From NCBI GenBank assembly GCA_001600055.1, contig BCIV01000016.1, positions 186,001 through 250,000 on the forward strand: a stretch of DNA of 64,000 bases, in the 5' to 3' direction. The DNA comes from Filobasidium wieringae. Its lineage: Eukaryota; Basidiomycota; Tremellomycetes; Filobasidiales; Filobasidiaceae. Below are positions 57,969 to 64,000 of the stretch, one piece after another; positions within the stretch are counted from its first letter, which is position 1, and the number at the start of each line of letters is the position of its first letter. The position numbers were made by a program, and so were the translations under genes. Under the pieces are notes generated by a model that had not been told where the DNA came from, did not search any database, and saw only the letters and a list, made by a program, of their open reading frames with translations.

Positions 57969-60900
57969 ATGCTCCTCCTACCGGGCTCAAGCCACCTCTC
58001 TCCCGTCAAAAGGGCGGTCCTCCTGAAACAATTCCAATCCCTCATCCCCCGTCTCAGTTCGATCGATAGCGTCTACCTGCACCTCGTCCAGCCCGTGGAC
58101 GACGGGGCTCTCGCCGGGTTGGAGAGGGCGGACTCGGAGGGGAGGAAGATCCTCGAGGGTCTGCTCAGGTATGGGGACGATCATCGGTTCGAGGGGACGA
58201 AAGCGTTCTTAGCGTCCGGCGTGGGTCATGCCGCCGACTCGAACTCGGACGAGGACCTGCTCGTGCTCTACGTCCTGCCGAGACCGGGAACGATCTCCCC
58301 CTGGTCATCCAAAGCGACCGATATCGCCCGGATCTGTCGCCTCGGCCCGAGCGTGAAACGTATCGAGCGAGGCTACATGTTCCTCCTTCGATCACGAGGT
58401 CCCATCTCCCTTCAGGATCTCGACGAGACCAACGCGCTGTTACCTCTGATCCACGATCGGATGACTCAGACGGTCACCTCCACTCCACCTGCCAGGGAAT
58501 CGGTCTTCCCCCCCGTCCCACCCCGTCCGAGCCCATTGGTGACCATCCCCATCCTCGGCGCGGCGGACCCGGAGGGATTGTTGAGGGAGGCCAACGTCAC
58601 CCTAGGTCTAGCGCTCTCATCGGAAGAGATCCCCTACCTCATCTCCTCCTTCCTCGCCGCCCAGAGGAACCCGACGGACGTGGAACTCTTCATGTTCGCC
58701 CAGGTCAACTCGGAGCATTGTCGCCACAAGATCTTCAATGCCGAATGGACCATCAATGGGGTCAAGCAGCCGATGAGTCTCTTCGGGATGATCAGGAATA
58801 CCGAACGGGCTTGCGAGTCCAAAGGCACGATCAGCGCTTATCAGGATAACGCCGCCGTCCTCGAGGGATACAGCGCGCCTCGTTTCATGCCCGACCCCAA
58901 CAACTCGCTCTATGGGGCCAAGGAGGAGAAGATGCCGATCTTGATCAAGGTCGAGACGCATAATCACCCTACCGCCGTATCCCCCTACCCGGGGGCGGCC
59001 ACCGGTTCGGGGGGCGAGATCAGGGACGAGGGGGCGGTAGGGAGAGGAAGTAAACCGAAAGCCGGCTTGGCTGGGTTCACCGTCTCTGATCTCCGAATCC
59101 CCGGGTTCGTTCAGCCTTGGGAAGAAGAGGATGTAGGGAAACCGGGCCATATCGCCAGTCCGTTGGATATCATGATCGAAGCTCCCTTGGGGGGTGCGGC
59201 GTTCAATGACGAGTTCGGAAGACCCGCGTTGGGGGGGTACTGGAGGACGTTCTTGCAAAAAGTCCCGGATCAGGAGGGGACGTTGGAATGGAGGGGATAT
59301 CATAAACCGATCATGATCGCGGGTGGGTTGGGGAACGTCAAACCCGAGTTCGCGCTCAAGGATAAGATCACCCCGGGGGCAAAGATCATCGTCCTGGGTG
59401 GACCGGGGATGTTGATCGGCTTGGGCGGTGGCGCGGCTTCCTCCATGACGAGCGGCGCCAGCTCGGCCGATCTCGATTTCGCCAGCGTTCAGAGGGAGAA
59501 CCCGGAGATGGAACGCAGAGCTCAACAAGTCATCGACGCCTGTGTCGGGTTGGAGGGGAAGAACCCGATCCAGAGCATCCACGACGTAGGCGCGGGCGGG
59601 ATCTCGAACGCCCTCCCCGAGCTCGTCCATGATTCCGGACTCGGCGCCGTGTTCGAGATAAGGGACGTCCTGGTGGATGACCCCTCGATGTCGCCCATGG
59701 AGATCTGGTGTAACGAGAGTCAGGAACGTTACGTCCTCGCCGTCGGACCGGAGGACCTGGGCACGTTCGAGAGGTTGGCGAAACGGGAGAGATGTCCCTA
59801 TAGCGTCGTCGGGGAGGCGACCGAGGCCGAACGGTTGATCGTGAACGACAGGTTGTTGCGCGATCGGCCGATCGATATCGCCATGGAGACCTTGTTCGGG
59901 AAACCTCCAAAGATGAAGAGGGAGGCGAGATCGATCCGTCCCCCCAGGACCGCTTTCGATTCTTCCCTCCTCACTTACCTGCCTCAATACGCAAGGGCCC
60001 CCGTGACGAGCTTGATGGCGGAGACGGTCAATCGGGTCATGAGGTTACCCAGCGTAGGGTCGAAATCGTTCTTGATCACGATAGGGGATAGAAGCATCAG
60101 CGGTTTGGTCACGAGGGATCAGATGGTCGGACCTTGGCAGGTCCCCGTGGCCGACGTCGCCGTCACTCGTTCGAGTTATGGGTTCGACGTCGTCGTGGGC
60201 GAAGCCATGGCCATGGGGGAGAGGACGCCCTTGGCTTTACTGGACGCGGGCGCTTCCGCCAGGATGGCCGTCGCCGAATCGTTGACGAATCTGGCAGCGG
60301 CTTCCATCGAGAACTTGGGAATGGTCAAGCTCAGTGCGAATTGGATGTCGGCCGCTTCCCATGAGGGAGAGGGCGCGAAACTCTACGAGGCCGTCAAGGC
60401 GATCGGGGTCGATCTCTGTCCCGCTTTGGGAGTCGGGATCCCGGTCGGAAAGGACTCGATGTCCATGTCCATGAAATGGCAGGACGCGGACGTCAAGAAG
60501 CAGGTCACCGCGCCCCTTTCCCTCATCATCACCGCTTTCGCTCCCGTCGACAATGTGGAGAGGACTTGGACCCCTGAACTCCGGACGGACGTCCAAGGTC
60601 CCACTTCCCTCGTCTTTGTCGATCTCGCCAGGGGGAAACAACGATTGGGTGGGTCCGCCATCGCACAGGTCTTCAAGCAGCTCGGCCACGAGGCTCCCGA
60701 CGTAGAGCAGGCGAGCGACATCAAGGCGTTCTTCGAGGCCGTTCAATTGCTCAAGAAGGATCACCCAGAGACCGTACTCGCTTACCACGATCGATCGGAT
60801 GGTGGGCTCTTCACCACCGTCGCCGAGATGGCCTTTGCCGGTCGATGCGGGGTCGAGATCTCGGTCGACGCCATTCAGCCTTCCACCGACGCCATCGCCG

Positions 60901-62057
60901 CCCTCTTCAACGAGGAACTCGGCGCGGTCATGCAGGTCCGTCAATCCGACATGATCGCCTTGACAAACGCGTTCGTAAAGTCTGGGTTCCCTACCACTCA
61001 CCTGCACGTCATCGGACGAGTCACCAGTCGTCAGGATCAGACCATCAACGTGATTCATAACGGTGAATCCATCTACACCTGTTCTCGAGGAACCGTCCAG
61101 CAACTCTGGGCCGAGACTTCTTACCAAATGCAAGCCATCAGGGATGACCCGATCGCCGCCAAGGAAGAGTTTGACAGGATCTTGGACGACGCCGATACCG
61201 GTCTCCTCTGCGATTTCAAGACCGGTTTCCTTCCCGACGTCACCAAGTCGTCTTCCGCACCCAAGGTCGCCATCCTACGTGAACAAGGGGTGAACGGGCA
61301 GATCGAGATGGCATGGTCCTTCTCCCAGGCCGGATTCGATGCCATCGACGTTCACATGTCGGACATCATCTCTGGTGCAGTCTCGCTTTCCGAATTCAAA
61401 GGTCTCGCCGCCTGTGGAGGGTTCTCTTACGGTGACGTCCTCGGAGCCGGTAACGGATGGGCCCAATCGATCTTGCTCAATGAACGGGCCAGGATCGAGT
61501 TTGAGACGTTTTTCAAGAGGGAAGACGTGTTCGTTCTGGGAGTCTGTAACGGGTGTCAATTCCTCAGTCAACTGAAGGAGATCATCCCCGGGACGGAAGC
61601 TTGGCCTTTGTTCAAGGTGAACAGGAGCGGAAGGTTCGAAGGCAGGGTCGCCTCTGTTAAGATCACCGAGGGAGGTTCCAACTCGGTCTTCCTCAAGGGA
61701 ATGGAAGGATCCACTTTACCCGTCGCTGTAGCGCACGGAGAAGGAAGGGTCTCGTTCACTCAGGAGAGCCATCAGTCTCAGTTGACGAGTGCCGGACTGG
61801 TCGTCGGTCAATACGTCGATTACGATGGGACCCCCGCCACTCTCTACCCTGCCAACCCCAACGGTTCGCCGGAAGGAATCACCGCCATCTCGTCCTCCAA
61901 CGGAAGAGTGATGGCCATCATGCCTCACCCCGAACGTACCGTCGCTAGGGAAAGCATGAGTTGGTTCCCCGTGGAAGAGGGCAAGAGTTGGGAGGGCAAG
62001 GGACCCTGGTTCAGGTTGTTCCAGAACGCTTATGCTTTCGCTACCAAGTCGGCTTGA
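57969..62057 (+). CDS. ADE6: Phosphoribosylformylglycinamidine synthase (FGAM synthase)
   Basis: An unbroken 1362-codon frame, no intron, unlike nearly all neighbours. It has the PurL N-terminal linker, two synthase half-domains and a C-terminal class I glutamine amidotransferase. Visible motifs: FAQVNSEHCRHKIFNAEW, KVETHNHPTAVSPYPGAATG, GGGAASSMTSGASSADLDFA, ESQERYVLAV, GVGIPVGKDSMSMSMKW, AYHDRSDGGLF, then LREQGVNGQIEMAWSF, CGGFSYGDVLGAGNGWA, the catalytic cysteine in VLGVCNGCQFLSQ and the His/Glu pair in MPHPERTV. It makes FGAM from FGAR, glutamine and ATP, step four of purine synthesis, in the cytosol. The length matches the eukaryotic enzyme. GC content is visibly higher than in the rest of the window. 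Confidence 0.98.
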   Translation: MLLLPGSSHLSPVKRAVLLKQFQSLIPRLSSIDSVYLHLVQPVDDGALAGLERADSEGRKILEGLLRYGDDHRFEGTKAFLASGVGHAADSNSDEDLLVLYVLPRPGTISPWSSKATDIARICRLGPSVKRIERGYMFLLRSRGPISLQDLDETNALLPLIHDRMTQTVTSTPPARESVFPPVPPRPSPLVTIPILGAADPEGLLREANVTLGLALSSEEIPYLISSFLAAQRNPTDVELFMFAQVNSEHCRHKIFNAEWTINGVKQPMSLFGMIRNTERACESKGTISAYQDNAAVLEGYSAPRFMPDPNNSLYGAKEEKMPILIKVETHNHPTAVSPYPGAATGSGGEIRDEGAVGRGSKPKAGLAGFTVSDLRIPGFVQPWEEEDVGKPGHIASPLDIMIEAPLGGAAFNDEFGRPALGGYWRTFLQKVPDQEGTLEWRGYHKPIMIAGGLGNVKPEFALKDKITPGAKIIVLGGPGMLIGLGGGAASSMTSGASSADLDFASVQRENPEMERRAQQVIDACVGLEGKNPIQSIHDVGAGGISNALPELVHDSGLGAVFEIRDVLVDDPSMSPMEIWCNESQERYVLAVGPEDLGTFERLAKRERCPYSVVGEATEAERLIVNDRLLRDRPIDIAMETLFGKPPKMKREARSIRPPRTAFDSSLLTYLPQYARAPVTSLMAETVNRVMRLPSVGSKSFLITIGDRSISGLVTRDQMVGPWQVPVADVAVTRSSYGFDVVVGEAMAMGERTPLALLDAGASARMAVAESLTNLAAASIENLGMVKLSANWMSAASHEGEGAKLYEAVKAIGVDLCPALGVGIPVGKDSMSMSMKWQDADVKKQVTAPLSLIITAFAPVDNVERTWTPELRTDVQGPTSLVFVDLARGKQRLGGSAIAQVFKQLGHEAPDVEQASDIKAFFEAVQLLKKDHPETVLAYHDRSDGGLFTTVAEMAFAGRCGVEISVDAIQPSTDAIAALFNEELGAVMQVRQSDMIALTNAFVKSGFPTTHLHVIGRVTSRQDQTINVIHNGESIYTCSRGTVQQLWAETSYQMQAIRDDPIAAKEEFDRILDDADTGLLCDFKTGFLPDVTKSSSAPKVAILREQGVNGQIEMAWSFSQAGFDAIDVHMSDIISGAVSLSEFKGLAACGGFSYGDVLGAGNGWAQSILLNERARIEFETFFKREDVFVLGVCNGCQFLSQLKEIIPGTEAWPLFKVNRSGRFEGRVASVKITEGGSNSVFLKGMEGSTLPVAVAHGEGRVSFTQESHQSQLTSAGLVVGQYVDYDGTPATLYPANPNGSPEGITAISSSNGRVMAIMPHPERTVARESMSWFPVEEGKSWEGKGPWFRLFQNAYAFATKSA

Positions 62058-62220
62058 GCGGGGATGGCAATGATCCCCATGAAATCTAGAGAAGTGTGAA
62101 CGAGAGTGTGTATATTGATAGAGGGTGTGATTCGTTTGTTTGGGATATTATGGATACAAATGAAACGTCTGAATAGCTTTTTGGGGTCTAGGTCATGATT
62201 TCGTAACACACCAATGCTCT

Positions 62221-62874
62221 CTATAAACTACTCCTCGTTCCCGGAGTCTTGCTCTTCCCCGCCCTCCTCGCTCGTTTATCGACCATCATCGCCTGCCCCT
62301 TGCCCTTCTCCTCCTTGAAATTCCTCCTCCTCTTCAACCCTAGTTGTTTCTTCGCTTCCTCCAAAGCCTCCTTCTCACGATCTTCCCGCTCCATCGCGAG
62401 TTGTTTAGGTGTCTTGGGGAGATCCGTCGCCTGGACCCCTACACCTGCCGGGTTCGCTCCTCTTAGTCTGATCCGACCGTCCCGAAGGGTCTCGGTGATC
62501 ACAGGGGAAGCGGCCGGTCTGAACCTATGTTCATCAGAGTACCTGCATCTCAACCCAGAATCAGTGAACCCGACCTCAACCCTACGTTTCTCGGCGCAAA
62601 GCGCAGCTCACCGAGTAGCATAAATCACCTGAGGCTTCGTAGGTTTCCCCCATCCTCCCAATTTCTGACCGATCCATAACATCGCCAGGATCCCTACGAC
62701 CAGTGCGACCCGGCTCCATACGGATGGAGGAGGTTCGTTGAAAGCTGCTCTTGTTTGAGCGTGTAGGGGCCGGTTGGGGTTGAGAGGAGGGGATGGGGGG
62801 GTTTCTAGTACTTGTTCCCGTTCTTCCGAGGTTCGGAGGGGGGAGGGGGAGGGGGATCTGCTTCGTTCAGACAT
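62221..62874 (-). CDS. Small single-pass membrane protein with conserved RPAASPVITE motif
   Basis: Two exons join at ATR-YSDEHRF (62610/62543 area). The product, about 194 residues, has a Ser/Pro-rich N-terminus (MSERSRSPSPSP), one membrane helix (VWSRVALVVGILAMLWIG), the segment EHRFRPAASPVITETLRDGR and a basic, lysine-rich tail (KQLGLKRRRNFKEEKGKG). An ATG lies 51 nt upstream as well (62925). I recall the RPAASPVITE wording from uncharacterised fungal proteins but cannot attach a function. It is divergent from the COQ6 gene. Confidence 0.7.
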
Positions 62875-63130
62875 TCGAGGTGTGTGAGTCCAACTGAGGG
62901 TTCTACGTTGGATGTCGTAGCTCAAAGTGATAAAGTGATGATCTGTCGAACTTGTGACTTCGAGCTGATGGACCGGATGGATCTCATACGAATATCAAAG
63001 CTCAGACTTCCAGACGTCCGATCGGGCACACTTGATCTAACACAACTTGGGCTAATTATCACATTGAATTGCTCGACTTTCTCTCATTACTCACATCGAA
63101 CATCATCCATACACCAGTATCGCACCAACA

Positions 63131-64000
63131 ATGAGCATCTCAAGCCGTCATCTGTCTTCAACAGCAAAGCTCGCTGGATCCCGAACACCAGCACTCCGAA
63201 CGATCGCACAATCCACCCCCTCTCTTCGCCTTCGAACTCGATCATCGCCCCCTTCTTCAAGGTCGATCGCCCGAACATTCGCTCCTGCTTCAGTATCTAC
63301 CTACAGGAGCTATGCTACCACCGTACCTCTTCCCCAGGTAGATCAGACAGAGGCGCTTCCAGCTGTTTCGTTGGAGAATACTTATGATATCGTCATCATC
63401 GGAGCGGGCAATGCCGGGCTTGCTTTAGCAGCTACTTTACGTGAGTCGCCCGTTATCGCCTTCTATAACAACGAATAGTCGATTGATCCGATCGAGTGTC
63501 ACTGCAGTCTCTAAAGAATCCTTATTGGACAACGCCAAGGTCCTCCTAGTAGAAGGAGGCAGCCTCGATCGGGTTCGAGAATGGACGGGGAACGGGGATT
63601 TCGAGAACCGAGTTAGCAGTCTCACTGCGGCTAACGTCGAATTCTTGAAAAGTGAGTCCTCGAGTGGTAGCTTCGCTTGGTTTCAGGGTAATGTGTTGAT
63701 GATCGCGATGCTAGGTATCGGAGCTTGGCAATATATCGAGAGTTCAAGATCGTGTCCTGTTCAGGAGATGCTTGTGAGCTACCTTTACCTCTACCTCGAT
63801 CTCGAATAGACAGCTCAATCGTCATCTTGAACCAGGTCTGGACTTCAACCCCCTCCTCCTCGTCTCAATTACATTTCCCTACCGCTCGAGCGCCTATGGC
63901 CTACATGACGGAGAATACCAATCTTCAACGAGCTCTTTTGACTCAGATCGAACAGACCGGGCGGGGCAAGATCGCCATCAAAGAGAACGCAAGGGTAGAG
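63131..64000 (+). CDS. COQ6: Ubiquinone biosynthesis monooxygenase COQ6, 5' part only
   Basis: Starts MSISSRHLSSTAKLAGSRTP; the first 70 residues are Arg/Ser-rich with almost no acid, a mitochondrial presequence. The FAD Rossmann motif DIVIIGAGNAGLALA follows, then across introns KVLLVEGGSLDRVREW, FENRVSSLTAANVEFL, IGAWQYIESSRSCPVQEMLV and MAYMTENTNLQRALLTQIEQ, all placed as in Coq6. Coq6 hydroxylates C5 of the ubiquinone ring precursor in the inner-membrane CoQ synthome. The gene runs off the right edge, so substrate-site and C-terminal parts are not seen. Confidence 0.9.

Noticed and set aside
58617..59987. 456-codon open frame on the minus strand
   Set aside because: It lies fully inside ADE6 in antisense. 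Long antisense frames are common in GC-rich coding sequence with biased third positions, and the translation is Arg/Gly/Asp-rich without domains.
60237..61133. 298-codon minus-strand frame inside ADE6
   Set aside because: Same reason: shadow of a strongly biased coding frame; no domain seen.

Overview
The window comes from a fungal nuclear genome, most likely a basidiomycete yeast of the Tremellomycetes (Cryptococcus/Kwoniella relatives). Genes are dense and on both strands. Most are cut by many short introns (about 50-75 nt) with GTRNGT donors, and several exons are tiny. The gene content also fits: a CPS1-type polysaccharide synthase, a FunK1 kinase, a combined BUB1/MAD3 checkpoint kinase and an intronless ADE6. 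No rRNA, tRNA, CRISPR array or intact mobile element was found. Exon borders were read by eye from splice sites and family similarity.

Layout. 1-653: 3' end of a membrane SH3 protein. 857-4178 (-): RINT1/Tip20 vesicle-tethering factor. 5158-6841 (+): divergent PP1-type phosphatase. 6980-8998 (-): CPS1-like GT2 synthase. 9590-11636 (-): Rieske-DUF455 fusion. 12143-13636 (+): ribosomal protein S0. 14551-16949 (+): M20 carboxypeptidase S. 17566-28067: a compact group of five genes for hydroxy-acid metabolism (cytochrome b5-FMN 2-hydroxyacid dehydrogenase, GOR1-like glyoxylate/hydroxypyruvate reductase, D-glycerate kinase, tartrate/D-malate dehydrogenase, Zn2Cys6 regulator). 28643-35038: an RCC1-like protein and a large ankyrin protein. 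35656-37108 (-): HAP5/NF-YC. 37531-38249 (-): small secreted protein. 38757-39833 (+): nicotinamide riboside kinase. 39962-43604 (-): Dpb11/TopBP1-type BRCT protein, head-to-head with an unrecognised coiled-coil protein. 46426-50862 (-): BUB1. 51361-53862 (+): FunK1 kinase. 53991-57448 (-): SCY1 pseudokinase. 57969-62057 (+): ADE6. 62221-62874 (-): small membrane protein. 63131-64000 (+): start of COQ6.

The most interesting region is 17.5-28.1 kb. Four enzymes and a pathway-type regulator lie side by side with nothing unrelated between them. Tartrate dehydrogenase can give oxaloglycolate or D-glycerate, a GOR1-like reductase can turn hydroxypyruvate into D-glycerate, and glycerate kinase passes D-glycerate to glycolysis. 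The cytochrome b5-FMN enzyme would oxidise an L-2-hydroxyacid. I propose an inducible tartrate (or D-malate/glycerate) utilisation cluster. Its promoters share GCGGTY-type motifs, and one carries a 9-bp inverted repeat. The other genes are mostly housekeeping: replication and spindle checkpoints, trafficking, translation, purine, NAD and ubiquinone synthesis.
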